Of a stretch of DNA of 64,000 nucleotides, positions 30,723 to 42,800 are shown piece after piece; the stretch's first letter is position 1; each line of letters starts with the position of its first letter. The notes under the pieces were generated by a model. It saw nothing but the letters and a program-made list of their open reading frames with translations, had not been told where the DNA came from and did no database searches. The DNA lies in contig OY755251.1 of NCBI GenBank assembly GCA_963576725.1, forward strand, positions 36,710,862 through 36,774,861, given 5' to 3'. This DNA comes from Azorinus chamasolen (taxonomy: Eukaryota > Mollusca > Bivalvia > Cardiida > Solecurtidae). The position numbers and the translations under genes are program-made.

Positions 30723-31720
30723 CGTGAAGGGCCCATTGTCCACCTTAACAATGTCGTGAAGTGTCCATTGTCCACCTTAACAATGTCGTGAAGAGTCCCG
30801 TGTCCACCTTTACAATATCATGGCGGGTCCATTGTCCGCCTTTACAATACCATGAAGGTCCATTGTCCACCTTAACAATATCATGAAGAGTCAATTGTCC
30901 ACCTTAACAACATCACGAAGGGTCCATTTTCCACCTTAACAAGATCATGAAGGGTCCACTTTTACAATATCATGGCGGTCCACTGTCAACCTTTACAAAA
31001 TCGTGAAGGGTCCATTTTCCACCTTTACGATATCATGAAGGGTCCACTGTCCACCTTTACAATATCATGGCGGGTCCAATGTCCACCTTTACAATATCGT
31101 GAAGGGTCAATTGTCCACCTTTAAAATATCAAGAAGGATCCATTGTCCGCCTTTACAATATCATGAAGGTTCCATTTTCCACCTTAACAAAAACGTGAAG
31201 GTTCCATTGTCCACCTTTGCAATATCATGAAGGGTCCATTGTCCAACTTTACAATATCATGGAGGGTCCATTGTCCAACTTTACAATATCATGAAGGGTC
31301 CATTGTCCAACTTTACAATATCATGGAGGTCCATTGTCCAACTTTACAATATCATGAAGGGTATATTTGTCCACCTTTAAAATATCAAGAAGGGTCCAGT
31401 GTCCACCTTTACAATATCATGAAGGGTCAATTGTCTACCTTTACAATATCATGAAGGGTTCATTGTCCACCTTTACAATATCATGAAGGGCCCATTGTCC
31501 ACCTTTACAATATCATGAAGGGTCCATTGTCCTCTTTTGTAATATCATGAAGGGTCCATTGACCTCTTTTGCAATATCATGAAGGGTCTATTCTCCACAT
31601 TTACAATATATGAAGGGTGCATTGGCCTCCTTTGCAATACCATGAAGGGTCCATTGTCCACCTTAACAGTACCATGAAGGGTCTAATTGTCTGCATTTAC
31701 AATATCATATATAATATAAC
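30715..31720. repeat. 32-bp minisatellite, about 31 copies
   Basis: The unit is AATATCATGAAGGGTCC plus ATTGTCCACCTTTAC, with variants such as GGCGGGTCC and TCTTTTGCAAT. A short open frame inside is an artefact. Confidence 0.95.
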
Positions 31721-31844
31721 ACTCAATCGACCCAATCATTTTATTTTTACTTTTTAGACCATCTAGACCCACGAAATGGCCCCTTGTGATCGTGAAGGAT
31801 GGACACATGACAAGTTGGCCATGGCAGATACTATACAATCAGAT

Positions 31845-31965
31845 ATATATTAAACCGTAAGCAAACAGAGCAGATAGTGACCAGGCGGCTCCTACAGGAG
31901 ACGTCTGATCTGGGTCTACTCTAGTTGAAAAAGTCAAAAGGCTCATCTAATGAATAAAGAGTTAA
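31845..31965 (-). mobile_element. Family B MITE, truncated
   Basis: TAAGCAAACAGAGCAGATAG, CAGGCGGCTCCTACAGG, GTCTGATCTGGGTCTACTC and end AATAAAGAGTTAA. Confidence 0.7.
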
Positions 31966-32088
31966 AGGCGTTAAGACTTGCGGGGCTCCACCGAACTCCT
32001 CCGTGTGTTATTAAACTTTATCAGACTAGTATATGTGCAGTTTGCAGGGCAATTACACTGGTGCTGTACGCGTGAAAATTTTAAAAAT

Positions 32089-32215
32089 ACGTTTTGACAT
32101 ACTTCGACAGCAGAAAAAAATGATATTTTTGTATAGTTTAATACATAGTATTATTATACTATACGGGAAAAAGTCAGAACTTTTTTTTCTGCTGTCAAAG
32201 TATGATATAGAACGT
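32089..32215. mobile_element. Foldback with TTTTGACATACTTCGACAGCAG arms
   Basis: ACTTCGACAGCAGAAAAAAA (32101 on) and TTTTTTTTCTGCTGTCAAAG (about 32181-32200) pair, and the arm extends outward. A third related word (TTTTTTCTGTCAAAGTATAA) follows at about 32263. Confidence 0.6.
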
Positions 32216-32537
32216 AGTTGGTGCAATTTTTCTGCCATGTTGGACCATTTCGTTACATACCTTTTTTCTGTCAAAGTATAATTTGTCAGTAGTATTTCAT
32301 CCATGTAAATCCATGTCATACTCATATGTATTTGTAATTTGCTATAAAGCATATATGTATGTTTAACGCAATAAACTATATTGTATTGTATTGCATTTAT
32401 GAAATGGCCACGCGCCTGGCACATGTGGGCAATTATCTAAGCCGGTGTTCTTCGTGAACATAACGAATCGATATTCAATAGAATAATCAAGAGACCGTGT
32501 AGTGTAATACCAGTCAATCTTTCTTCTGATTAGATTA

Positions 32538-32742
32538 CAATAAAACCTCTCTATAACGGCCACTAACTCCTGTTAATTAGTTATTGGTATCTAGGGCAGG
32601 TGGCTGTTTAAAGCAAGGTGAAAGTAAAACAGAACGCTCCTATTGGAGCGTTGTTTTACTTTCACCTTGCTTTAAGCAGTCACCTGTCTTTTACACAAAA
32701 TACCTGATGTAATTCAGTGGCCGCTATTGAGAGGTTTTACTG
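32538..32742. mobile_element. Family F MITE, complete
   Basis: CAATAAAACCTCTCTATAACG and the inverted TTGAGAGGTTTTACTG next to TA. Core hairpin GAACGCTCCTATTGGAGCGTT inside long complementary arms. Confidence 0.85.
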
Positions 32743-32949
32743 TACTGAAATGCACTACATGTAGTTAGTGATTGGATCCTTTCCGAATTACGAAACAAGT
32801 CGGTGGGTCTGAGCATGGTCTGAGCTGGGTCTCTAGTATTTGAGGCTATGCTCCGATTTTATACAATTTCTCAGGTTAAGTAGGAGTTCATTCTCACGCA
32901 CCAGATACATGAAAATACCTGAGACTCAAGCAAAACATTTCACAACCAT

Positions 32950-33149
32950 AATTCTTACGCTGCCAATGTCGCATAGATTGTCATATTACCCATGCAAAAT
33001 GTTGGGATCCAAACTCGGCGTCTCATCAGGGTCCAAACTGTTTGTTACTGTTACTATTTTATAAAATAAAAATAAAAAAAACTGAGAACTGAAAATTGTA
33101 GCAGACGATAAAGTTTGCAGACGACAAAAGTTGGCAGCGAAAGAGTTAA
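32950..33149 (+). mobile_element. Family E TTAA MITE
   Basis: TTACGCTGCCAATGTCGC, GTTGGGATCCAAACTCGGCG, ATCAGGGTCCAAACTGTTTG, and right end GGCAGCGAAAGAGTTAA. The core is partly deleted. Confidence 0.75.
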
Positions 33150-33289
33150 GCCACGTGGAACAAAATAACTAGCCCTTACCTCCGATGAGAGAAAAATGAT
33201 GTTTGCTCAATTTTAGATTTTTTGCAATTTCGACTACTTCCATTCGATCAAATGTTTTGAGGTACTAATTGACCAGGGGGTGGGGGGGC

Positions 33290-33380
33290 TAACACCATGG
33301 ATCCTGATCAGACGACGAGTATATGTGCGTCTCATCTGGGTCAAAGTTGTTTGCCAGGTGGATAGATGGATAAGGGTTAA
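33290..33380 (+). mobile_element. Family E-like core sharing its TTAA with the next B
   Basis: CCATGGATCCTGATCAGACG, GTGCGTCTCATCTGGG and GGATAAGGGTTAA. The terminal TTAA at 33377-33380 is also the first TTAA of the B element. Confidence 0.6.
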
Positions 33381-33614
33381 CCCTTTCCTTCATATAATCG
33401 TGTTTTCACGCATTTGCAAACAGAGTAGACCCAGATCAGACGGCTCCTCTCCTATAGGAGCCGTCTGACCAGGGCCTGTTCTGTTTGCTAACTGAATTTG
33501 AAAGATCTGTTTCATTGCTACAATTTTCCACATTTTATATTTCGTTAGAACTATTTTGTCCATGAATATTTAGTATGTATCAAATTTTGAAACAAAACAC
33601 AGAACAGGTAAGGG
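33377..33614 (+). mobile_element. Family B TTAA MITE
   Basis: TTAACCCTTTCCTTCATAT, TTTGCAAACAGAGTAGACCC, AGATCAGACGGCTCC with its complement, CTGTTCTGTTTGC, long arm, and AGGTAAGGGTTGA. Confidence 0.8.
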
Positions 33615-34034
33615 TTGACTCATACACGACATAGAAGCGGTCGTCGACAAGTATTACATAACATAACATATCGTTTATTCGGCACAAAATACATACATAT
33701 TTATAGCCTTAACAAACAATAATTACATGTTCTATTTGTGTCTGAAATGTCTACTTTCTTTTTGAGTCAAGTTTGTATGTGTATGCCATTTTTCTGTTCG
33801 TACATTTCAAATATGTCGACCTCTGTTTAGTCTGTTATCTATGGAGTGGCATGTCTCAACGAGAAACATTAGACAGTACACAGTAACACGATATAGGAGT
33901 GTATCTAACTTAACAAACAGTTCCTGTTTACGTGTACTTACCATAGACAACTGAATGTATATTCCGTTGAAAGTATTATCTACTCCCTCCTCATTTGTCC
34001 TGTGATTGGATTTTTTCTTCAAGATTTCCTTCCA
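33615..34034. other. Unassigned DNA
   Basis: No coding or repeat signal is recognised. AACATAACATATCGTTTATTC near 33660 may be a decayed element. Confidence 0.35.
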
Positions 34035-34044
34035 CTTTCACTAT

Positions 34045-34132
34045 ACTAAAGCGCTCTATATGCAGCGTGTCTCAATCAAATCAGAATAGCGCTCTATATG
34101 CAGCGTGTCTCAATCAAATCAGAATAGCGCGT
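34045..34132. repeat. 39-bp tandem duplication
   Basis: GCGCTCTATATGCAGCGTG plus TCTCAATCAAATCAGAATA occurs twice in a row with no mismatch, then a third unit starts (GCGCGTCC). Confidence 0.9.
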
Positions 34133-34139
34133 CCAATAG

Positions 34140-34620
34140 TGAAGTACATGTCAGAACAGTATTGCGGGTGGACAAAGCTCGATTTCAATCTATTTATAGC
34201 AGGCTGTATGTCGTATAAGGTCACACGGGTGTGTATTAAGCATTAGCCCATACAAGTCCGTATTGTGTATTACATGATTATGATAATGGGGGTCTACATT
34301 CATACTGACTGTACGCAATAGATTGCTGATGTTTTTGTGTATTCTTCCACCTGAATAAGTTGTACATGTACAATTTAGTCTGTAACTGCTAGATCAGGAC
34401 GGAAATCGATGTTCGATAATGGCATACTTCACTCAAGAATTCTGGACTGAAATCAATGACATTGATCCCTGGCGAACGAGGTTTACCCGTTAAGTCAATA
34501 TTTGTCATCTGCTTAACATTTGTTTTTAATTTGTTGAATTATTCTAAAAAATATTTATATTCTATTTAACGTCAAATTGCCTGGATCCTGTTCACTTAAC
34601 CAACAACTCTGCATCTATAT
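34140..34620. other. Unassigned DNA
   Basis: Nothing is recognised. The short open frame at 33995-34246 spans the duplication and has no known similarity. Confidence 0.35.
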
Positions 34621-34623
34621 ATA

Positions 34624-34840
34624 TTAACCCTTTACTTCATGAATATTCATGTAAGAAATAATTTAACATCATTGGCACGCATTTGAATGCGGGAATGTTT
34701 AGCTATGGTAGAAACTGTATAATCAGATTTACATAAATTCATAAGCAAACATTTAGCAGATCCTGATCAGAAGGTTCCTATAGGAGTCATCAGATCTGTG
34801 TCTACTTTGTTTGCAATTACAATGTAGAGTAAAGGGTTAA
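34624..34840 (-). mobile_element. Family B TTAA MITE, reverse orientation
   Basis: This 217-bp copy has TTAACCCTTTACTTCATGAA at one end and AGAGTAAAGGGTTAA at the other. Core AGATCCTGATCAGAAGG with its complement. Confidence 0.85.
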
Positions 34841-35282
34841 GTATTTCTATCAAAATTGTCTGTACATGTTAACACTGGATCTTAATTGATTGGTCGCATT
34901 TTCAAGTACAGTCAGGATTAGGCCTATCTGTTCTGTTGTTAATATATCAAGCACTTAGACTTACACCTATTCAACAAAAATGCAAACATAATTCGACAGT
35001 TAATCAGGATCCAACCCAATGATTATGGTCATTTGAACGTTTTGCAAAATGTTCAACAGACTACACACTTCTAGCAGACGAACGCTTACGTCGCGGTGTC
35101 AGTCGTGTGCGTAGTCTTAGACTGAATAGGTGATGGGCGACGTGCATTCAATTATGCAAAGCATGCAAATCGATGGTTGGGTGTAAAACAGTAGTAACTA
35201 AATTATAATCGTTATAAGCGTTTAAAATTATTGTTTTCCTTGAATTGTCAGTTTATTTTTTATTTCAATTTTATTGAAGAAC
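34841..35282. other. Unassigned DNA
   Basis: No gene or repeat is recognised. Confidence 0.35.
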
Positions 35283-35670
35283 GCCATCGGAATGCCAAAC
35301 ACTTTTGATATCGATGAGATGAAGAGTTACTCGGTGCCTCATCGGGATCCTAACTGTTTGCCAATTAGTCATCAGGAGTTCGCCCCAGAGATTATGAATA
35401 AAACAGTTCTGCTCTCAACTCTCGAACAGATACGATCTTTGTGAAGATCGACATTTCCAAATGAATTATTGACAATACACAATAAATATCAGACGTGCAT
35501 AACAAAGTTGGACAAATTATCGTCTAGAAAAAAGTCGTCTGCTTTAGGTTTAACCATTATTCCATGAATATTTATGTAAGGAATAATGACATTTTGAATA
35601 TTCATTAGATTAATTGATATAATAGTACATGGACGCAGTAATTTTTGGTCACAGCAAACAGTTTAGAATC
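35283..35670. mobile_element. E core and B arm fragments
   Basis: An E-like core (CTTTTGATATCGATGAGATG, GGGATCCTAACTGTTTGCC) lies at 35300-35362. A B long arm (TTTAACCATTATTCCATGAA, GTAAGGAATAATGACATT) is at about 35550-35660. Confidence 0.5.
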
Positions 35671-35679
35671 AAGCACATG

Positions 35680-38600
35680 TTATATCTTAAGACCCATTCT
35701 CAAATAAATTGGACAATTCACCGAGTGAAAACGTGAAATTTCAACTACGTCGTATGTCTAAAAAGTTGTGAATATTGAAATGTTTAATGTATCTTTGACC
35801 TAATTCCGAAATAGTTCTAATATTAATTAACAATTAACTATGTAAAATGAGTGGTTAATGTATCAGCTATAGAAATTTACTAATTGTGTTCATAGTACCC
35901 ATAACCTGATTTTTAACAGTTATATATGGAGCTCGGACAGTTATATAATTCAAAGAATCAGGTTATATGTATGAACTGAGATTATATAGCATGAATTTAT
36001 CCATTTCTGATGAAACATTTTGATATTAAGTATGAAAATTAGGAGTTGAACACCACACTCAACTTCATAAAAATATAGTTTCATGAAAGTTGTATTTGAA
36101 CTTTTACACAGTTAAAACAAGTGCAACACACACACAAAAATGAGGGTCAGGAAACGTGCCCGGTGTGTTATAAACTCATACATAAGTACACAAAATCGTT
36201 AAGACAATTTGTAAGAAAATTTCTCTTTCGAAAGTCACTGTCCCGTAAATTAAAGGAATGTGTCCTGTAAATTAGACTGACAAATAATATGATATACATT
36301 GCTTTATAAACAGCAGCATTTAGGAGTATACAAGTAGACCGAAAATTTCAAATTCAACTCTGTATGTCATGTTCAACTCTGTAATGTTACTGTCTGAGTC
36401 AAAACATCCCTTTTGACTTAACTATGCACTGACCGCTGACAAATGTATGTAATGAAAATAGTTTGATTCAATCGAACAATCAATTGTTAAAAGTTTGCAA
36501 GGGTTACTAATAAAATTAACAAAATTGATTACTACTTGCGTTCACATAACCCAGAACCAACCATTTGCTGGGGAAAAGTGTGTCATTGGATTGTCCCGTA
36601 AATCATAAACTTATGTTTAGGGACTATTGGTAAAGGACGTGAAGTTGAAAACTTTTTCAGGGACAGTGAACAATCTTCTCCCTTTTCCTGTAGGTACAAG
36701 GTCGCATGTCTTGCGCATTACATTTTCTTTTTCAATCAATTTCATCTGCTTTTGATGGCCTGAAGTTGGTTATATTTTATAGTACAGTCAAACATTGATA
36801 AGTCTATTAACACGATTTCCTACATACTCGTAATTCAAAGTTTCCATTAGAACTAAAACTACACTTAATTGTTCACCTCTTTATTGGCGAGTCTATATTA
36901 TCTTTTTCAAACAGCTCAAAGTGCGAATAAATTCTCATTTTGAGTCATTTGAAACAGATATACGTTCCTCCCAACTTTGATTATTTTACAGCTGTCATTG
37001 AATCTATAGATTTCATATTGATGATACATCGCTATATAGTTTCAATGACAGCTATACATTTATCAAAGGTTGGCTGTACTTTCTTATTTAAATTATTGCA
37101 GCTCTAAATTATCACACTGTCACAAATGTTTTGCTAACTCATGGGCCGTAACTTGGCTTAACCCTGAAGGTGCACATGCTCAAATAATGCACGTTTCAAC
37201 AGCCCGCTTCAATTAGTGTTTGAGTAATGAGTCACACAACACCTCGAGACGAATAAACACTATCACAACATATGAATAGACAGACATTCTGACAGACAGA
37301 CAGACGAATGTAGGGATGGACGGACAAAACAATTCAGCCCTTTAATGGGATTCAAATATGTTGATGTGAATAAAACTATTACTATAATTTACGGGACAAA
37401 AGAGATTATAATTTACGGGACACTTTGGTGACTGTATGTGTGGCTTTGTAAATGCCTATTTGAAAGGAGACATACTTGACTATATTTGTATGTAGATCGG
37501 GCAATAGGAATAAATGCAATGAAGTGATAATGTTTACTCTTTGTAGAAGAAATACCAAGTAAACATTTTCGTGAGTTAACAAAAATAAAAGTAAATATAG
37601 TAGTGAAAAAAAATCTGAAAAAATTCTACAAATAATTGCCATTAATATATAGCCACACTTGTTTTTATTTAACCATTTATTATTTCTAAATAGATTTGTA
37701 TTATACTGGCATAATTTAGACTTACTTTACGTTTGAAAAATTGTATAGAAATACTTTGATATTGGCATCCTCATCTACGGGACATTTTAATCTAAGCTAC
37801 GAGTCCGAACTTTCTTATGGAATATTTAAACAATGCGAAAAGTTATGTTATTCAAACGTCAATAATTCGGTATTCAAGTCATAATTATGAAATAATATGT
37901 GTACAAACTCAAGGAGGCAATCCTGTAAGCTATTTCTGCAAAATCTCAAATAACTCACCGCTTTCTTAGGGAATTGTGTAGACGAATTATGTAGCAAAAT
38001 GACGTCCTCCATGAATTATTTACATGTGACTGTGGTTTAAGTATTGAATTAGACGTAATTGAGTGGCATGACACACGGGAATGATGGAAGGGGCGACTGC
38101 AGAAAGATATTTGTCTTGTAGATTAGGCCTCGTAGATTAGGATTTTTTTCATTTCCGCTGTTTTTGATTGGCCAGCAAGATTTTATATGCTTTCTCAAAG
38201 TACTTTTCATTAAATTTTGATAAACAAAAGGTTATTTGGTACATAAAATTGGCAAAACAAACATAAAATAGTGTTTCATGGGGAAACGAATATGCATATT
38301 TGTGATGACTCGTAGATTAGAAAGCTAAATTTCCGAAGTGTAATTTAGAAACTTGGCCTCTGAAAAAAATTTTATAGATGAATTTGGTAAAAATCTTTTT
38401 TCATACACATGATATGCATTATTAAAGGGTGAATGAATAAGGCATTGCAGACGTATCGTGCAGTATGTGATATATTCTATTTACCGTTATAGTTTAGCCT
38501 CGTAGATTAGGTCAGGTTTGGCGACATAGCAATAGCATGTCATTGTATTTTAATGTTTGGTTGCTTTAGCACAGTTTTGTCTTCGTGAAAAACATCCATT

Positions 38601-38885
38601 AATAATGAATAAATGCAGGGGTTTAAATCGGGCATGATTCTACACTATATTATGAGTACAATGAAAGCTAAAAATGTCCATGGCGACATGCAAATTCCGC
38701 CACCCCTTGCAGATTTAAAGGCCTGGAAAGCCATTTAGAACAACATTTTATACCGTAAAAATGTTTATGAAATAATCCTAATATAATGAAAAATTCAGAA
38801 AAACAATGACACGACGTTAATTGCTTTTAATTGGCGAAATATCAGTTGACTTATATCGGCGACATTGATTGTCCACTTTTTTTTA
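35680..38885. other. 3.2 kb of largely unique AT-rich DNA
   Basis: This is the longest stretch without MITEs. No gene is recognised; the open frames are short and unremarkable. TGTCCCGTAAAT-like words recur (see findings) and CCTCGTAGATTAGG-like words cluster at 38110-38510. A short GACAGACAGACAG tract lies near 37290. Confidence 0.5.
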
Positions 38886-38892
38886 GAACGGG

Positions 38893-39008
38893 TCTTAAGC
38901 AAACAGAGCAGACCCTGATCAGACGGCTCCTATAGGCCGGAGCCGTCTGATCTGGGTCTACTCTGTTTGTAAAGGCGTAGATAGGCATGTTTATGGAATG
39001 AAGGGTTA
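38893..39008 (-). mobile_element. Family B MITE, long arm missing
   Basis: AGCAAACAGAGCAGACCC, GATCAGACGGCTCCTATAGG, its complement, then GGAATGAAGGGTTAA. Confidence 0.75.
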
Positions 39009-39129
39009 AAGCCAGATACTTTCAACAGTTGCATCCAAACAAATTTTAAAGATTATTGCTTTGTTGCTTGATCAGTAATATATATATACATGCCATCATG
39101 GGTATGCGGCTGTCTTATGAAGAATTCGT

Positions 39130-39285
39130 GTAATCTTGAATTTATTAGAACTTCATAATCAGATCTTTATTATTCCGCAAGCAAGCATGTCTTTATCAGA
39201 CATCTCATGCAGGAGCTGTTTGATTTGAGTTTAATGTTTGCAAATGCATGAAAAGGCGATTATATTCAGGTAAATATTAAGTATT
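39130..39285 (-). mobile_element. Family B MITE, diverged
   Basis: TTCATAATCAGATCTTTATT, GCAAGCATGTCTTTATCAG, GGAGCTGTTTGATTTGAG and ATATTCAGGTAAATATTAAG. It lies about 250 bp upstream of the ARGLU1 promoter. Confidence 0.55.
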
Positions 39286-39547
39286 ACCATCAAATACCAC
39301 GCTGTACAGGTTCCTGTAGTGTGAAAAGTCCGGTTGTACAATGCGAAGTACATGGTTCAATAGTGCCATTCTCCATAATCTATAAACTGGCATTTCTGTT
39401 TAATACTTAACATATCTGTGAGTTTTCCTTCACAGTTAGCTGTTGATATTTTCTAGTTTCCTAAATTCATCTTTATTGTTAATCGCTGTTATTTAGATTG
39501 TGTTATTATCTTGATGTCCCGAATTTAGTTTATGGATTTATTTGGCA

Positions 39548-39580
39548 TGACGTCATATAAAAGACACAGTGGCCATCTTG
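39548..39580 (+). promoter_or_regulatory. Putative ARGLU1 core promoter: CRE, TATA box, YY1-like site
   Basis: TGACGTCA (39548-39555) is a perfect palindromic CRE. It overlaps TATAAAA (39556-39562), and GGCCATCTTG (39571-39580) is the reverse complement of a CAAGATGGCC YY1-type motif. The cluster lies 79-111 bp upstream of the ATG, so the transcription start is probably close to 39585-39600 (inference). Confidence 0.6.
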
Positions 39581-39658
39581 GAAAGGTATGGAAAACGGAG
39601 CTGACATAATAAATTATTTTACATTGTTGCATCTAGTCTTAATGTTATAGTCGTTAAC

Positions 39659-39840
39659 ATGGGGCGGTCACGGAGCAGAAGTAGATCCACCAGCAGGTCT
39701 GTGACAAAGTCATCTTCGAAGCACAGAAATAAACACAAAAAAAGACGGACAAGATCTCGCTCAGCGTCACGAGAGAAAAACCACAGACATAGCCACAGTC
39801 GTGCTCGATCTAGATCAAGAGACAGGGAAAGAAAACGCAG
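39659..39840 (+). CDS. ARGLU1: ARGLU1 exon 1 (coding part)
   Basis: The ATG context is GTTAACATGGGG. It encodes [14 protein letters not shown] and the basic SR tract, and ends CGCAG|GTAGGT in phase 2. The start is chosen because MGRSRSRS matches the family N terminus. Confidence 0.93.
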
Positions 39841-42800
39841 GTAGGTGTTTCGTTCGAGTAGAGACCGAGTGCATTAGAAAATTAATGTTAATAAAAAAAG
39901 ACCTCCCTATTTCCTAGCTATTCATTGCCATACATTGCACATTTAGCAGTTTTACTTTGCTAAAGTCTTTGGCAAAAGAAATGACAGGATCTCGCATGCC
40001 GAAATTAACACTAGCTAGATGACATTTATTAATCAGTTGACATTTTTCCTTGTAGTCTAGAGATACGTTTTGACACATTTGCAGGCAGAATGCCTACTGA
40101 ATCATTTGCTGGCAGGGTAATAGCCTAATGGGTATACCCAGATCATATCGCGAGTATACTCTAAGCAGAGTGATGCGATTAATGAAGATGATGATGATGA
40201 TGATCAGATCAGATATCCGACAGTCTCCTCCTGTAGGATCCACCTGACCAGCAGGGTTGCTAGCACAGGTGTTCGGCATGTGCAAACCCCCCACCACTAT
40301 CACCGCCCACCCTACCCCCACCCCCCTCTACAAACAAAAATGAATGTAAGATACTAAAACACATACATATGGTCAAATCATCATAACTTAGCGTAACAAT
40401 CACTTTCTGACAAACACCCCTCGGTGTCGTAGACTCGCCTTCTCTCGAACCCCACCTGTTTTCCGAACCTTTCATTTTTTATTTTTTTTTTACGCATGCG
40501 CAAGTGCGCACTACGTCATTAAATCATGAGTACCGTTGCTTGATCTGTAAACAACGCATCGTAACTTTAAAAACGAAATATGCGTCATAAACAGGTCAAT
40601 ACAGTTTATTTTCCTTCAACTATGCTAAACGTGAGAAAACTCTTAATACTTTAAATATAGAATATTAACATAAAAAGTGTACCACATTGAAAATGTTTGA
40701 CAGCTCTGACCCCTTCGACTTATGCAAAGGTCATGTGCCCATGATGAAATCACGTGCCTATGAATGTTATAAATGTTACAGTAAACAATTTCTAAAATAA
40801 AGGTTTGAAAAGCAGGTGATCTTTTTCTGGCAGACATTTTTGTTTTTGTTATGCGGGTGGTGGGACCACTGGATTGTTTGGAGATTAATAGATGAGGATA
40901 AAATTACTTAATTGTTTCAAGGTATGTGTTAAAGATTATTTTGGACTGCTGATTTATTATTTTCTTCAATATTCACAGTAAACGTTTTCTGTTCCTGGTC
41001 AAAGATTAAGAGGTTCGAAAGACAGTGAGACCATGCTATATCATAGGAAGGTAGACATGAAAACCCGATGGAAATCACCACCATACTTGCTCTAAAATCT
41101 GTAACTTGGCTAAATCTTGACCAATCTTAACAACATATGGCTCTTTTTTTCGTGGAAAAGATGCTCTCTAATAAAATGAAAACCAACAATAACCACTGTC
41201 CTTCAAATACAATAGCTACACCTTTTCAAACAACAAACACACTTTGGTCTGACAAGATCTGATAAGAGTCTAGATCACATTAACGTCAGCCAGGTGCTTG
41301 TTGTTTCATGCGGGTATTGGGAGCCAAGCGCGTCCGGTGATACAGATCAACGGCTGTCATTTGTTGTTATATGAAAATCGAGTTCAAATTTATTGGCAGT
41401 TTCACGACTTTTAGACAGCGAGGCACGAACTTTATGGTGGTGAGTGCATAATAATACCCACATGTGTTGAATGGATAGATAAATCGTTGGTCTATATCGA
41501 ATTCAGTTTTCCTCTTGTCAAATGGTGCTCTCAAATCTATCAGATCTTGTCCGACCAAATCTTAAATTTCTTACATGAACGTTTCTGAGATAAAAGGATA
41601 AACCCCCCTTTACCTCATAGGCTATATTTAAATCCAACCTCTTTGAGTAAATCTACCGAAAAGGAGCATTTATTAGCAAAAAGAGAAATTTTAGAATTTT
41701 GTAGTTTCGAAACCATTGTGATAGATAGAGCATTTGCTCCTATTATCACAATGGTTTCAAAAGACATATTGTCATCATCCATATCTCAATTTCATTTCAG
41801 GCGTAGATCATTGTCTTCCAGTAGCTCAAGCAGTGATGATGACTTAATTATCAGAGCAAAAAGAAGAGAAGAAGAAGAGAAGAAACTTGAAGTAGAACGG
41901 CAACGTTTGCAGTAAGTACTCTCCTTTTGATGTTCCTGTATGAGCCATTTGATCAAGACCAGCTGTGTTTGCTTATGAAATTATTTAGGTATCTGATTCC
42001 TCTGTTTCTACAATGGCACTAAAAGGTTCTGTGTTCATATACCAGTATATAAAACCACTTGATAAGTATTCATGATGTTATTAACTCTTTCCCTGTTCAA
42101 CATTGTAATATGTAAGAAATAATGACATCATGAAGACATGAATACTATTAGCTGAATTTTTATAATGTAAATTTTTTAAAGGAATTTTTTGCTGAAATGT
42201 CATCTGTTACTATGTGTAATGACATGCTGCTGACTACATTCACATCTAGTTGTATGGTTTCTTTGGCACATCTTTTTAGCTCACCAGAGCACAAAGTGCT
42301 CAGGGTGAGCTTTTGTGATTGCCTGATGTCCGTCGGCGTCGTCCGTTGTCCGTCATCAGTCGTGCGTCGTCAGTCGTCAACAATTTGAACCTTTAAAAAT
42401 CTTCTCCTCTGAATCTACAGGGTTCTCAGCTTTCACCTTTGGCACATAGTATCATCTTTAGGTCCTCTACAAAAGTTATATAAATTATGGCCCTGGGGTC
42501 AAAATTGGCCCCGCCCCAAGGATTCCTTGTTTTCAATAGAAACATATAGTAAACTTTGAAAATCTTCTCCTCTGAAACTGGAAGTCTCTCAGCTTTCATA
42601 TTTGGCACAGAGCATCATGTTCAGGTCCTCTACAAAGTTATATAAATTATGGCCCTGGGGTCAAAATTGGCCCCGCCCCAGGGGTGGGCAGTTTTCAATA
42701 GAAACAAATAGTGAAATCTTTGAAAATCTTCTCCTCTGAAACTGGAAGGCGCTCAACTTTCATATTTGGCACATAGCATCATGTTCAGGTCCGCTACAAA

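Larger units (their letters stand above)
39841..41800 (+). other. ARGLU1: ARGLU1 intron 1
   Basis: It contains a decayed B element with a GAT microsatellite (40035-40260), about 1.3 kb of unassigned DNA, and an A element ending about 30-40 bp before the acceptor TTTCATTTCAG. Confidence 0.8.
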
